A stretch of 64,000 nt of DNA from VRUE01 sp963714155 (GTDB taxonomy: Bacteria > Actinomycetota > Thermoleophilia > Solirubrobacterales > 70-9). Where the stretch lies: assembly GCA_963714155.1 (NCBI GenBank), contig OY970236.1, forward strand, positions 186,001-250,000. The letters run 5' to 3'. A model generated the notes under the pieces. The model was given only the letters and a program-made list of their open reading frames with translations, ran no database searches and had not been told where the DNA came from. The translations under genes and the position numbers were made by a program. Below, in pieces: positions 47,201 to 54,937 of this stretch. The stretch's first letter is position 1. Each line of letters opens with the position of its first letter.

Positions 47201-48335
47201 GCACAGTAGCGCCGAGCAAGGTGTTGGCGAAGCCGATGGCGGGTCTTCCTGCGCGATCCCCACGGCCGTCATTTGGACTGTTGGCTAGCACGTAAAACGA
47301 TTCCGTGTCAGCGCTGTCTTTCACATTCCAATGCACGTTTCCTGAATTGCTCACGGCTTTCCCACCCGCCGGCGGCACCCCGCTACCCGTCTGCGCGGTC
47401 ACCTCACACTGCAGCAGCGCCGTCTTGTCTTCGGCTTCGACGGGGGTGTATTCGCTTGTGATCGCGCTAGGGATCTCGACACCGTTGCGCAGCCACTTGT
47501 AGGTGAAGGTGGCGCCGGTGGTCCAGTTGGTCGGGGCTTTGCAGGAGAGCTTTTCTCCTTCGTAGTAATAGCCTCCAAAGCCCCCGGGGACGGATACCAC
47601 CTGCGGTCGGCTTTCTACCTGCTTGGGATCGTCGACGGGTGACGGCGGTGGGGTAACTGAAACCGGGTTGATCACTACCGGCGGCAATGAGATCGAAACC
47701 GAACTGGCGCTGACTCTGCTTGGAGCGAGGCCGAGGAGGGCGGAGTTGAACAAGGAATCAGTCACGGGCGCGGACAATTCCAAGGTGCCCGAGCCGATCG
47801 CGACAATGGTTGTCCCGCTCGATATGCCGACGCCGTCAACTTCCTGCCCAACCGCGAAGGAGCCGAACTTGACGTTGACGGAAGTGAGTGTGTTCGAGCC
47901 GGCGCTGGCGGTCGCGGTGGCGTTGACGGTCGTAACCCCTGTACTCGGGTTGGTGCCGACGACCTTGCATTGGATCGCCTGGCCTTCATCGGCGACAGTG
48001 GTCATATAGGCCTTGGCGGTGGCGCCGGGGATCTCTTCTCCGTTTCGCAGCCACTGGAAGCCGAAGTCGTCTTCGCTAGGGACGAAGAACCAATTCGAGA
48101 GCGAGTTTTCGCAGGTCAGCTGATCACCGACGCTGGGGTTGGCGTTGGCGTTGTTTTTGACTTTGACCTGATAGACGATTCGTTCGTCGCTGTGGGTGAC
48201 GGGGGTGGAGGTGGGTGCGGGGTCGCGGTCGAATTCCAGGCCGAGCACGGGCTTCGCAGTCACAGAAGAAGTAATCAATCCAAGTAGAGAGAAGGTCAGG
48301 CCCAGTACCAATCCCGCTTTGCGTAGAGCGCTCAC
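44271..48335 (-). CDS. Giant secreted protein, copy B
   Basis: A 1354-residue paralogue of 37885-42015 with the same signal peptide start (MSALRKAGLVLGLT), Ig-like segments and Cys-rich beta domains. Long stretches are identical in protein and nearly identical in DNA, for example the region around S-L-Y-V-A-K-Q-G-D-N-P-F-G-S-L-L-G. The ~340-440 region (after the second Ig segment) is the most divergent. This patchwork suggests gene conversion between copies. The tail is basic (GCGKGKRGKRRG) but shorter than in copy A. It overlaps the propeller gene B by four bases. Confidence 0.75.
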   Translation of the reverse strand: MSALRKAGLVLGLTFSLLGLITSSVTAKPVLGLEFDRDPAPTSTPVTHSDERIVYQVKVKNNANANPSVGDQLTCENSLSNWFFVPSEDDFGFQWLRNGEEIPGATAKAYMTTVADEGQAIQCKVVGTNPSTGVTTVNATATASAGSNTLTSVNVKFGSFAVGQEVDGVGISSGTTIVAIGSGTLELSAPVTDSLFNSALLGLAPSRVSASSVSISLPPVVINPVSVTPPPSPVDDPKQVESRPQVVSVPGGFGGYYYEGEKLSCKAPTNWTTGATFTYKWLRNGVEIPSAITSEYTPVEAEDKTALLQCEVTAQTGSGVPPAGGKAVSNSGNVHWNVKDSADTESFYVLANSPNDGRGDRAGRPAIGFANTLLGATVQVELPAGQETFAMLARTLGAPAWDCAKHAPTALQHARIECTNNVSQAPGGSYRTLEIITHIGPDAPDTLVAKATASGDDADPVTDEDQVTLLPAVPFGFKAFSTKVADDEGNDFTKAGGHPFSAGASLTFNDHVPALPTNAGLRATNGFVKQVLTKLPKGFVGNPRAVPETCPEVGMVPKEECPPGSIVGGITLETEVTTLPDLRVYAVEPERGEVATFSFGLAVPEVAYVLIPKLHAKDGYAISVASAPAPMTPELLGASVTLCGFGVKVGDFAFKGCKKPTEAGSFKVPFLTNPTNCREAPKTVIQADSWEHPGEYAEAQSLNPPLTGCDEVEFEPELELAPSSNRADSPTGLDLEVSMDQTGLESKKGTAQASIASSVVTLPKGMAVNPTAAEGLDACTSAQIGIGNDDPITCPAASKVGTLEVETPLLEEALPGSLYVAKQGDNPFGSLLGLYLVIDSPRYGILIKLAGKVVADPTTGQLTTSFEDIPEAPVSKLTLHLNSGERAPLLTPAKCGRYEVHSELTPWNGGEAVVEDTRFKVSKGPNGGPCPTGNLEATLKGRLADPTAGATSPFALQLHREDGSERLSSLQLTMPPGLTGYLKGIPYCPDAALASISSAEGTGAKELASPSCPSASQIGSLSVGAGAGPHPFYVNTAKAYLAGPYKGAPLSIAVVAPAVAGPFDLGTVVVRNALYLDPASAVVTLKADPLPTILHGIPLDLRDIRVNVDRPHFILAPTSCEAKSLNALLGGNEGASQSLADRFQVGGCDRLAFRPKLDLRLSGKTNRGAFPALKATYSARSGDANLKGLVLRFPKSEFIEQSHFRTICTRVQWAAGSGNGTQCPKGSVYGHVRAFTPLLDQPLEGPVYLRSSSHQLPDVVFALRGQVDAEVAVRVDSVNGGLRSTVTAAPDVPVSRVVLSMQGAQKGLFVNSRDLCSHAFRASAQFTAQNNAAVDLRPAMGVGCGKGKRGKRRG

Positions 48336-50524
48336 TTCCTACCTCCCTGTTTGCTGCCGGCTCGTCTCTTGGGGTGCCGGGGAGCCGGCTTGACGCAGCG
48401 GCTCCGTTTCTTGACCAAGGGCTTTTTGCAGCCAGCCCGTTTGGGGGGATTGCCGGTACCGACGAAGGCCGAGGGCAACACGGCAGGCGATGCGCCGCGT
48501 GCGCCCTGACAGCCTTCACCGCTGCAGGCCGGGCTTTCCGGTTGGCTCGCAAAGCCGCCGTCGACGCGGGCGACGTAGACGTCGTACGTTGTGTCGATGT
48601 CTTCGGGCAGGAGCGCCATGCGGGTGGAGAAGGCGACTTGCTTGCCGCTCAGCGAGAGCGTGGGAGCGAGACCCGGAAGCCGCGTGAGCTGACCCCGACG
48701 CCAGAGGTAGGCGTTGGCAGACGCGTCATCGTCGCCGGCGGCAAGCGGCTCGGCCGTTTCGAAGGCGATCGCCTCGCCGTCCTCGCTGACCCAGCGCCCT
48801 TCCACCGCGGCGGCGGAGGTGGGAACATACGTTTGTACGATAACTCTCACATCAAACCCTTCGTCCACTCCGTTGTTCGCACAGGAGATGCACTCGAGCG
48901 CTTCCGATTCACTGTCGTAGCGATAGACGTCGCGGTGAAGACCGTCTGCGTCGTTTGCGCTCAACGGTGCCTTGGTGGCGAAGGCAAGGACGTGTCCGTC
49001 GCCGCCGATCTCGTGGCCTTCGCCGTCTCTGCCCATCCGTGGTACCGCGTAGGCATCGTCGGAGAAACTCTTGGCGACCCCCCACAGGCTTTTCGCATCG
49101 CCCGGATCGAGGGTGGCGATGAAGGTGGTACGCCCGTTGGGATGAGCGCTGTCGCGCTCGTAGAGGTAGAGGTTGGGGTCTCCCTGAGAGGGAGATTTGC
49201 CTTCTGAGTTGGCTCCGCTCAGCACCCCTTCGGCGACGTAGTAAGCGTGGGATCCATCGCCGGAGATAGCCGTGATCGTGTGAAGGACATCGGCGCTCTC
49301 ACCCGGTTGAGAGGGAAGGGAGACCTCGGTCAGCCTTTCTCCCCCGGGCTGGTCGAAGTCATAGAGGTAGAGGTCGCAGCCATCCGAGACTCCAGCTTCA
49401 GAGCTGCACTGGCTTCCGGAGTCCTGATCGGACGGCAGAAGATCACGGGTGGTGGTGAAGTAGACCTTGCTGCCGTCGACCGAGGCACCCTCGAAGAGGT
49501 CGTATCCCGCTTCTTCCCATTCGGCCTGGCCGCCGGGGAGAAGCGGGTCGATCACGGGACCAGCAGGGGTACGGGTGCGAACGAAGATACGGAGGGGAGG
49601 GAGGGGAGGGGTGATGTTGCATTTGGCATCATCGCTCTGGGCGGGTCGCGCCGACATGAAAATGCGGCCTCCGTCGGGCGAGATCGCGCCTTGGCTCGTC
49701 TCGCCGCCATCACCGCCGGTGAATGCTCCACACTCGGGCGCGCCCCAGACTTTTTCGTCCTTGTCGCGCGCCAGAAGTTCGATCGACGGTTCTCCTGCCG
49801 AGTTAAGGGAGACGACGTAGTCATTAGGAGCGTTGCGGGGATCGCCAGGAAGAAATGAGGTGGCTTCCAGTTTCGGCCTGAAGACAGTGGTCGAGAGGTC
49901 GGTCGAGGCGCCAGTAGTTTCGGTGCTGGACAGCGTCGAGACGAGGCCTGGATCACCACTGTCATTGATCGGGACCAGGAGTGGCGAGAGGGGAAAGAAG
50001 GAGCCATCGAGGCCGCCGCTGTAGATTCGAATGACGCCGGCATTGACCTGCGACTGGGTGCCCCCCATCAGGTTCCAGCGAGTTAGATCGGCGGAGTAGG
50101 TAAAGGGGCCGCCGTAGAACTCGCCGCCGATCCAGATTTCGGCCGTGGTCGGAGGCGAGGTCGGCGCCGTCACCCAGCCGCCAGCGGTGCGAGTGGCAAC
50201 GTAGCGGTCACCGCCGAAAGTATGAAGGCCCGGGGTGTTGGCCAGTGCAGCCTGAGAGCGAAAGCGAACCCGCTCGCCATCGATGGAAACGATCGGTTCT
50301 ATCGCCGCCTCGACGAACTTCTTCGGCGGGCTGACCATCTCCAGCGCCATGCACTCGGGCAGGTCGGTCGTACCCTGTGCTTCGCGGATCGCTTCGTTGG
50401 GGCAGGTCCCCGCGGCATTTGCCGCGGGGACCTGAAGGAGCACTGCCGCGAGGACTGCGGCTAGTGCCAAAAGACCGAGTCCACATCGAGGTGCGGTCGA
50501 TCCGTTTAGATCTCCAGCTTTCAC
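48332..50524 (-). CDS. Secreted TolB/WD40-like propeller protein, copy B
   Basis: A 730-residue paralogue of 42012-44267, with the same C-P-N-E-A-I-R-E-A-Q-G-x-T-D-L-P start to the mature protein, the same propeller blade motifs and a basic Cys-containing tail (CKKPLVKKRSRCVKPAP). The start is GTG 50524 with AAGGAG about nine bases before it. It follows the collagen-like gene by 44 bases. The 130-280 region differs most from copy A. Probably exported together with its giant partner. Confidence 0.75.
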   Translation of the reverse strand: MKAGDLNGSTAPRCGLGLLALAAVLAAVLLQVPAANAAGTCPNEAIREAQGTTDLPECMALEMVSPPKKFVEAAIEPIVSIDGERVRFRSQAALANTPGLHTFGGDRYVATRTAGGWVTAPTSPPTTAEIWIGGEFYGGPFTYSADLTRWNLMGGTQSQVNAGVIRIYSGGLDGSFFPLSPLLVPINDSGDPGLVSTLSSTETTGASTDLSTTVFRPKLEATSFLPGDPRNAPNDYVVSLNSAGEPSIELLARDKDEKVWGAPECGAFTGGDGGETSQGAISPDGGRIFMSARPAQSDDAKCNITPPLPPLRIFVRTRTPAGPVIDPLLPGGQAEWEEAGYDLFEGASVDGSKVYFTTTRDLLPSDQDSGSQCSSEAGVSDGCDLYLYDFDQPGGERLTEVSLPSQPGESADVLHTITAISGDGSHAYYVAEGVLSGANSEGKSPSQGDPNLYLYERDSAHPNGRTTFIATLDPGDAKSLWGVAKSFSDDAYAVPRMGRDGEGHEIGGDGHVLAFATKAPLSANDADGLHRDVYRYDSESEALECISCANNGVDEGFDVRVIVQTYVPTSAAAVEGRWVSEDGEAIAFETAEPLAAGDDDASANAYLWRRGQLTRLPGLAPTLSLSGKQVAFSTRMALLPEDIDTTYDVYVARVDGGFASQPESPACSGEGCQGARGASPAVLPSAFVGTGNPPKRAGCKKPLVKKRSRCVKPAPRHPKRRAGSKQGGRK

Positions 50525-50568
50525 TGTGTGCTCCTTTTTGAGGCGGGGTGTGCGGGTCGTGGACTTGC

Positions 50569-51363
50569 CTAGGACCCGGCCTGCGGCGCGGTCACGGCCC
50601 AGGTGCCGAAAGCATGGGCTTGTTCGTGTGCGCCGGGGATTGCCAGCACGGCGCCCGCTTTAGACGCACCGATTTCGTAGATGGATGGGTCTAGGATCAC
50701 AAGAGAGCCGTACGTCCCGATTTCCTCTTTCGTGTAGACACAGAGGTTGCCGGGGGCCGCTTTCGGGTCCAAAACGGTTCCCGGACAATCGGTGGTGGGA
50801 GATGCCACCTGCGTTAGGTAGTGGACTGCGGATTCCCCCAGAGCACTGGGGAGTGGAATCGGGAAGGACATGGGAACGTAAAGATTCTCGGTTTCCGAAG
50901 CTTCTTGCCCGGGTTTCGGAACTTCTCCGAAACTCCAGACCCCCGTCTCGGTCTCGCCCGGAGGCAGCACACCGAGTTTGGTCCAAGGTGAGCCTTCAGG
51001 ACCAGCTGGGCCGGTCGCACCAGTGGCGCCCGGAGCGCCAGGTGCACCGTCGGCTCCGTCGAGGCCGTCTTCACCGTCGTTGCCGTCGTCTCCGTCTTTG
51101 CCGTCCTCGCCGTCTTCGCCAGCCGCTCCGGGGGCGCCTGCGGGACCAGCTGCTCCAGCGGGGCCTGCCGGTCCCTGCGGTCCGGCGGGGCCGGTCTTTC
51201 CGGGCTTGCCCGGCTTGCCTTGCTTGGCCTTGGCGGAGGCAGTTGCCTTCCCGCCTGAATCTGAGTTGGAGGCAGCGTAGGCGCCGCCGAACATCGCGAA
51301 GACCAAGGCGATGACCGAGATGACTCCCGGAATGCCAAAGCGGTTGCGTAGCGTCGAGAACAT
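50569..51363 (-). CDS. Secreted collagen-like protein
   Basis: A 264-residue exported protein. The N-terminus MFSTLRNRFGIPGVISVIALVF is a signal segment ending A-Y-A-A-S. Residues ~50-125 are continuous Gly-X-Y repeats: first G-P-A/G-A-P type, then an acidic run of G-E-D, G-K-D and G-D-D triplets, then G-A-P/G-A-T/G-P-A again. A globular C-terminal domain of ~135 residues with two Cys follows. Collagen-like triplets predict a trimeric stalk. It is the first gene of the putative surface-protein operon behind the promoter at 51479-51506. No enzyme motif. Confidence 0.8.
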   Translation of the reverse strand: MFSTLRNRFGIPGVISVIALVFAMFGGAYAASNSDSGGKATASAKAKQGKPGKPGKTGPAGPQGPAGPAGAAGPAGAPGAAGEDGEDGKDGDDGNDGEDGLDGADGAPGAPGATGATGPAGPEGSPWTKLGVLPPGETETGVWSFGEVPKPGQEASETENLYVPMSFPIPLPSALGESAVHYLTQVASPTTDCPGTVLDPKAAPGNLCVYTKEEIGTYGSLVILDPSIYEIGASKAGAVLAIPGAHEQAHAFGTWAVTAPQAGS

Positions 51364-51478
51364 CTAGATCTCTCTCCTTGTCCCGTGAGCCCCTCTGCCC
51401 GCCGCTTCCCTTAGCGGCTTCCTCGAGGCTCGGTTATGTCCCTGTGGTGGCCCGTTCGTGGGAACGGGCTCTCCGGGA

Positions 51479-51506
51479 GCATAAAAGAAACGTTTTACGA
51501 ATGCAA
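51479..51506 (-). promoter_or_regulatory. Promoter of the surface-protein operon
   Basis: On the minus strand TTGCAT (51506-51501) and TTATGC (51484-51479) are 16 bases apart in an A/T-rich stretch. A leader of about 110 bases follows with two small hairpins (GCCCGTTC/GAACGGGC and GCCGCT/AGCGGC) and ends in AAGGAGAGAG before the collagen-like ATG. This is a leadered transcript, unlike most genes here. Confidence 0.5.
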
Positions 51507-51537
51507 GTAGAAGTTTCTGAAATGAATGACGCGGGTT

Positions 51538-52173
51538 CTAATACGGACGCAGGACGAGGGCGGTGAGGTCGGGGAGAAGCTCGGGGAGGCGGGCCGGTTC
51601 GCCGGCGTTGAGGCGGCGGGCGATCAGGGTGGCGATGCCGCCCATCAGGATCTGGTCGCGGACTTCGACGTCGATCTCGTCCGGGCCACCCCGGGGACGG
51701 ATCGTCTCGGCCAGCAGCTGCATCGCGTCGCGATAGCGAGCCGCGATCTCCCCCCCGGCCGCCAATGGCTCGGTCAGGTAGAAGCGGGCGACGGCGAGGT
51801 CGCGGGAGAGGACGTCGAGCAGGGCGCCGAGCCTAGCCTCTACCTGCTCGGGCCATGGCGACTGCGGGTCGCCGGCTGCCAGCATCGAGGCGCGGACGTG
51901 GTCGTCGATCATCTCGTATGCGGCGAGGAAGCAGTCCTGCTTGCCTTCGAAATGCTCGTAGAAGGTGCGGCGGGAGATCTTGGCGGCGTCGGTGATCTTG
52001 CCGATCGTGGTCGCGTTGTAGCCGTGCTCGGCCACCGCCTCGACGACGCCGTTGAGCAAGCGCTCGCGCTGGTTCTCGGCGACGAATTCACGCGGCAGGC
52101 CGTGGCGCCCGGGCGGCAGCCGGTCCTTGCCCGCGGCGAGCTGCTCTGCGGCCGCGCGCGCTCGTTCAGCCAT
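51538..52173 (-). CDS. TetR-family regulator a
   Basis: A 211-residue TetR repressor. N-terminal LPPGRHGLPREFVAENQRER precedes the HTH (NATTIGKITDAAKISRRTFYEHFEGKQDCFLAAY, as motif ~54-88). The ligand domain (~90-211) has the R-F-Y-L-T-E-P-L-A-A-G-G-E segment. It is the paralogue of regulator e at 54934-55641, including the G-R-H-G-L-P-R-E-F extension. It overlaps regulator b by eight bases on the same strand. No ligand or target can be inferred. Confidence 0.9.
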   Translation of the reverse strand: MAERARAAAEQLAAGKDRLPPGRHGLPREFVAENQRERLLNGVVEAVAEHGYNATTIGKITDAAKISRRTFYEHFEGKQDCFLAAYEMIDDHVRASMLAAGDPQSPWPEQVEARLGALLDVLSRDLAVARFYLTEPLAAGGEIAARYRDAMQLLAETIRPRGGPDEIDVEVRDQILMGGIATLIARRLNAGEPARLPELLPDLTALVLRPY

Positions 52174-52765
52174 TGGCAGGGTTGGGAGCGAGGATGACCT
52201 CGGTCATCCTCGGCAGCAGGTCCTGCACGCTCCCGCCCCCACCCAGCTCGAGCCGCTCCCGCAGCAGCCAAGCCAGCCCGCCCGCGATCCCCTGGCCGAG
52301 AGGATCGGCGAGCTCCGCCGCGGCCGCGTCGAGCGCCTCGTCGTAGCGAGCCCGCATCCGCCGCCCACCCTTTTGCGCCTCGATGACGCAGAGCCGCGCC
52401 CGCGCCGGCTCGGCGTCGATCGCCGCCAGCAGCGCGGCGATGCCCACCCGCACCTGATCGTCCCGGGACCCTTCAGCCGGGACCGCGCGACGGACCTCCC
52501 CTTCGAGCTCATCGACCGCCCTCTCGAAGGCAGCGAGGAAGCACTCTTCCTTGTCGCGGAAGTGCTCATAGAAAGTGGCCGAGGAGACCCCCGCGCCCTT
52601 GACGATCGCTTCGATCGTCGTCGCCGCGCCACCCTTCTCGACGATCAGCGCCTCGGTCGCGGCGAGCAAGCGCTGGCGCTGGCTGCCGGCGATGGGGCCG
52701 AGGGGCCGCTCCTCCGCGCGCGCTCCGGGCAGATCGACCGCGAGCCTTTGCGAGAGGTACTGCAT
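52166..52765 (-). CDS. TetR-family regulator b
   Basis: A 199-residue TetR regulator. HTH: TTIEAIVKGAGVSSATFYEHFRDKEECFLAAF (motif). The ligand domain contains R-A-R-L-C-V-I-E-A-Q-K-G-G and G-L-A-W-L-L, which match regulator g (R-A-R-L-C-I-V-E-A-Q-A-A-G-G and G-L-A-W-L-V). It is therefore the b/g paralogue pair. The ATG lies six bases after a TATCCT box (52777-52772), apparently leaderless. It is divergent from regulator c across a ~110-base A/T-rich gap. Confidence 0.9.
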   Translation of the reverse strand: MQYLSQRLAVDLPGARAEERPLGPIAGSQRQRLLAATEALIVEKGGAATTIEAIVKGAGVSSATFYEHFRDKEECFLAAFERAVDELEGEVRRAVPAEGSRDDQVRVGIAALLAAIDAEPARARLCVIEAQKGGRRMRARYDEALDAAAAELADPLGQGIAGGLAWLLRERLELGGGGSVQDLLPRMTEVILAPNPANG

Positions 52766-52874
52766 GGGCCGAGGATAGCTCTTTCTAAAAAGCTTTCATA
52801 TCCGGAAAAAAAGGAGTAGTTTCTATTCGGCAGCCCCGGTTTCTGGGGAGAGCTCACGACAAGGAGAGCACCGC
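52766..52874. promoter_or_regulatory. A/T-rich divergent promoter region between TetR genes b and c
   Basis: The gap holds a minus-strand TATCCT box at 52777-52772, an AAAGCTTT palindrome near 52789-52796, runs of A, and on the plus strand AAGGAG (52861-52866) eight bases before the ATG of regulator c. TetR genes of this type usually bind such divergent gaps. The composition stands out from the surrounding GC-rich sequence. Confidence 0.45.
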
Positions 52875-53588
52875 ATGCGACAGGAAGCTTGCGCGACCGC
52901 CAGGGAGGCGCTCCCAGTCGAAAGCACCGAGACCACCGCCCCGACCCCCGATGCGACGATTCGCGAGGGGGAGATGGAAGGAGTCCTGCACGTCGTCGGC
53001 GAGGAAGGGTTCCGCGGCGCTTCCGTCCGCGCCGTGCTCGAGTACAGCGGCGGGCACCGCAAGCAGTTCTACGACCACTTCGAGAGCCTCGAGGACTGCT
53101 TCGCCCAGGCCTATGGGGCCTGGGTCGACCGGCTCGGCGCCAGCCTGCTGGAAGCCGCGGTCGCGGCCTCGGGCTGGCGGGCGAGCGTCCAAGCCGGCCT
53201 GGTCAGGCTCTTCCAGTTCGTCGGCGAGCGACCGGCGATCGCCCGCGCGCTCTTCGTCGAGGTGCAGATCGCCGGCGGGGCAGCGCTGACCAAGCACGAT
53301 GAGGCAGTCGACCGCCTGGCCGGCCTGCTCGACAGCGTCCGCGCGGACGTTGCGGTCGAGCAAGCGCCGCCTGAGTCGACCGGGGTATTTGTGGTCGGCG
53401 GCATTGAGGCCTGCCTCTGCGACGCGCTCGCCGCCGGTGAGACGAACCGCATCTGGGACGCGCTTCCCGAGCTGATGCACCTCGCGGTCGGCTCATACCT
53501 GGGCAAAGCTGCGGCCGATGAAGCGTTCGAAGCTGCCAAGGAGCTGCTCGAGCACGGCCGAGCGGAGCTCGAAGGCAGCGCCCGATGA
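52875..53588 (+). CDS. TetR-family regulator c
   Basis: A 237-residue TetR-like regulator. The HTH region is less canonical: ASVRAVLEYSGGHRKQFYDHFESLEDCFAQAY (motif). The ligand domain contains A-R-A-L-F-V-E-V and G-G-I-E-A-C-L-C-D-A-L, which match regulator h (A-K-A-I-F-V-E-V and G-A-I-D-T-L-V-C-A-K-L). It is the c/h paralogue pair. Clear Shine-Dalgarno AAGGAG. The stop overlaps the ATG of regulator d by four bases. Confidence 0.85.
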   Translation: MRQEACATAREALPVESTETTAPTPDATIREGEMEGVLHVVGEEGFRGASVRAVLEYSGGHRKQFYDHFESLEDCFAQAYGAWVDRLGASLLEAAVAASGWRASVQAGLVRLFQFVGERPAIARALFVEVQIAGGAALTKHDEAVDRLAGLLDSVRADVAVEQAPPESTGVFVVGGIEACLCDALAAGETNRIWDALPELMHLAVGSYLGKAAADEAFEAAKELLEHGRAELEGSAR

Positions 53589-54271
53589 CGGAACTGCGCT
53601 TGGTCACTCCCCAGGTTGAGGACGGCCCCTTCGCGACGGGGACCCCCCTCCCCCGCCGCCTTCCTCCCGGCCGCCACGGGATTCCCGCCGGTCTCGTGCG
53701 TGAGCACCAGCGCCTGCGCCTGCTCGCGGCGATGGCGGAAGCGCTCGGCGAGCACGGCTACGCCAACGTCACCACAACCCACATCAGCGAGCGCGCCAAC
53801 GTCTCCACCAGCACCTTCTACAAGCACTTCGGCAACCTCTGGGACTGCCTGCTCGCCGCCTACGTAGCGGCCGCCGACCGCCTCTGCGCGGAGATCGAGT
53901 CCGCCTGCGCCGCGCGCGGCAACGAGCTCGATCCCAGCGGCGAGAGCGACGCGCTCGCAAGCGGCGTCGACGCGGCCCTCTCCTTTTTCGCCGCCGAGCC
54001 GGAACTCGGCCAGCTGCTTAGCGCCCAGGCGCCGCGCGAGGCGAGCGCCCTCTGCGCAGCCCGCCGCATCCTCATCTCCCGTCTCGCCGCGATGCTGCGT
54101 CGCACTCGCGGAGCCGACGACGCCCCGCAGCCCCTCGGCCTTGACGAGCGCCTGATTGACGCCACTCTTGCTTTCGTCAATACCCGGCTCTCCGCCGGCG
54201 ATGCCGAGCGCCTTCCCGAGCTCGCCTCCGAGCTGGTCGCAATCCTCGACCGCCCCCGCGTAGCCGCCTAG
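53585..54271 (+). CDS. TetR-family regulator d
   Basis: A 228-residue TetR regulator. It carries the same LPPGRHGIPAGLVREHQRLRLL lead-in (motif P-x-G-R-H-G-x-P) as regulators a, e and g. HTH: NVTTTHISERANVSTSTFYKHFGNLWDCLLAAY (motif). It is translationally coupled to regulator c. In the second TetR block there is no counterpart after regulator h, so it is either unique or was lost there. The Phd/VapC pair follows 36 bases downstream. Confidence 0.88.
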   Translation: MTELRLVTPQVEDGPFATGTPLPRRLPPGRHGIPAGLVREHQRLRLLAAMAEALGEHGYANVTTTHISERANVSTSTFYKHFGNLWDCLLAAYVAAADRLCAEIESACAARGNELDPSGESDALASGVDAALSFFAAEPELGQLLSAQAPREASALCAARRILISRLAAMLRRTRGADDAPQPLGLDERLIDATLAFVNTRLSAGDAERLPELASELVAILDRPRVAA

Positions 54272-54280
54272 CCAAGCCCT

Positions 54281-54300
54281 GGTAGCAGTACTGCTACCCT
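54281..54300 (+). promoter_or_regulatory. Perfect 18-base palindrome with embedded -10 box
   Basis: GGTAGCAGTACTGCTACC at 54281-54298 is a perfect palindrome. TACCCT (54295-54300) overlaps its right half and ends seven bases before the GTG at 54308. As at 5390-5406, an operator appears to sit directly on a leaderless toxin-antitoxin promoter. Confidence 0.6.
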
Positions 54301-54307
54301 GCTCTTC

Positions 54308-54553
54308 GTGGCAACTGTTCCCCAGAAAGAGCTGCGCAACCACATAGGTGAGGTCCTGCGCAGGGCCGAGGCCGGTGAGGAGATCACGATCACCGTCTCC
54401 GGTCGGCCCGTCGCCCAGCTAGGGCCTGCGCGTACTCGGCAGTGGGTTCCGAGCGATCAACTCACCGACCTCTGGGCGGCCCCCGCTGACCCGACCCTCG
54501 AGAAGGATCTCGAAGGCTTTGGGGGAGAGCTGACGGATCCCTGGTCTTCATAG
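54308..54553 (+). CDS. Phd/YefM-type antitoxin
   Basis: An 81-residue antitoxin. The N-terminal Phd/YefM DNA-binding fold is clear: VPQKELRNHIGEVLRRAEAGEEITITVSGRPVAQLGP (motif). The C-terminal ~35 residues, ending in E-L-T-D-P-W-S-S, would wrap the toxin. GTG start with no Shine-Dalgarno, behind the palindromic promoter. The PIN toxin gene starts three bases after its stop. This is the standard antitoxin-first VapBC arrangement. Confidence 0.88.
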   Translation: MATVPQKELRNHIGEVLRRAEAGEEITITVSGRPVAQLGPARTRQWVPSDQLTDLWAAPADPTLEKDLEGFGGELTDPWSS

Positions 54554-54556
54554 GGC

Positions 54557-54937
54557 GTGCCTGTACTGCTCGACACCTCGGTTCTAATCGCCGCCGAGGA
54601 AGGCCCTGACGGGGACAGCGCGATCAGCGTCGTGTCGCTTACCGAGCTTCACTTCGGGGTCCTAGCCGCGCCCGACGAGGAAGCACGCGCTCGTCGAATG
54701 CGCCGCTTGGCGGTGATCGAGGATCGCTTCGACGCGCTCCCCTTCGACGCAGTGGCCGCGCGAGAGTGCGGGAGGTTGCATGCAGCGGTCGCGCAGCGGG
54801 GTGGCAAACCACGACGACGCGCTTTTGACCTGGCGATCGCAGCAACCGCCAATGTGAACCGCGTGCCACTGCTGACCTACAACAGCAAGGATTTCGAAAT
54901 CATCGACGACCTCGTCGACGTTCGCAATCCCGCTTAG
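54557..54937 (+). CDS. VapC-like PIN-domain toxin
   Basis: A 126-residue PIN ribonuclease. The acidic residues of the active site are present: D6 in VLLDTSVL, E30 in SLTELHFG, D91 in AFDLAIAA and D112 in YNSKDF. VapC enzymes cut tRNA or rRNA and are neutralised by the partner antitoxin. GTG start, tightly spaced after the antitoxin. Its last four bases overlap the convergent regulator e. The pair sits in the middle of the TetR array, between its two duplicated blocks. Confidence 0.88.
   Translation: MPVLLDTSVLIAAEEGPDGDSAISVVSLTELHFGVLAAPDEEARARRMRRLAVIEDRFDALPFDAVAARECGRLHAAVAQRGGKPRRRAFDLAIAATANVNRVPLLTYNSKDFEIIDDLVDVRNPA

Noticed and set aside
37885..50524. Assembly artefact (collapsed or false duplication) in the giant-protein operon
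   Set aside because: The copies differ at many positions throughout and have different tails and junctions, so two real copies exist, although local gene conversion is likely.
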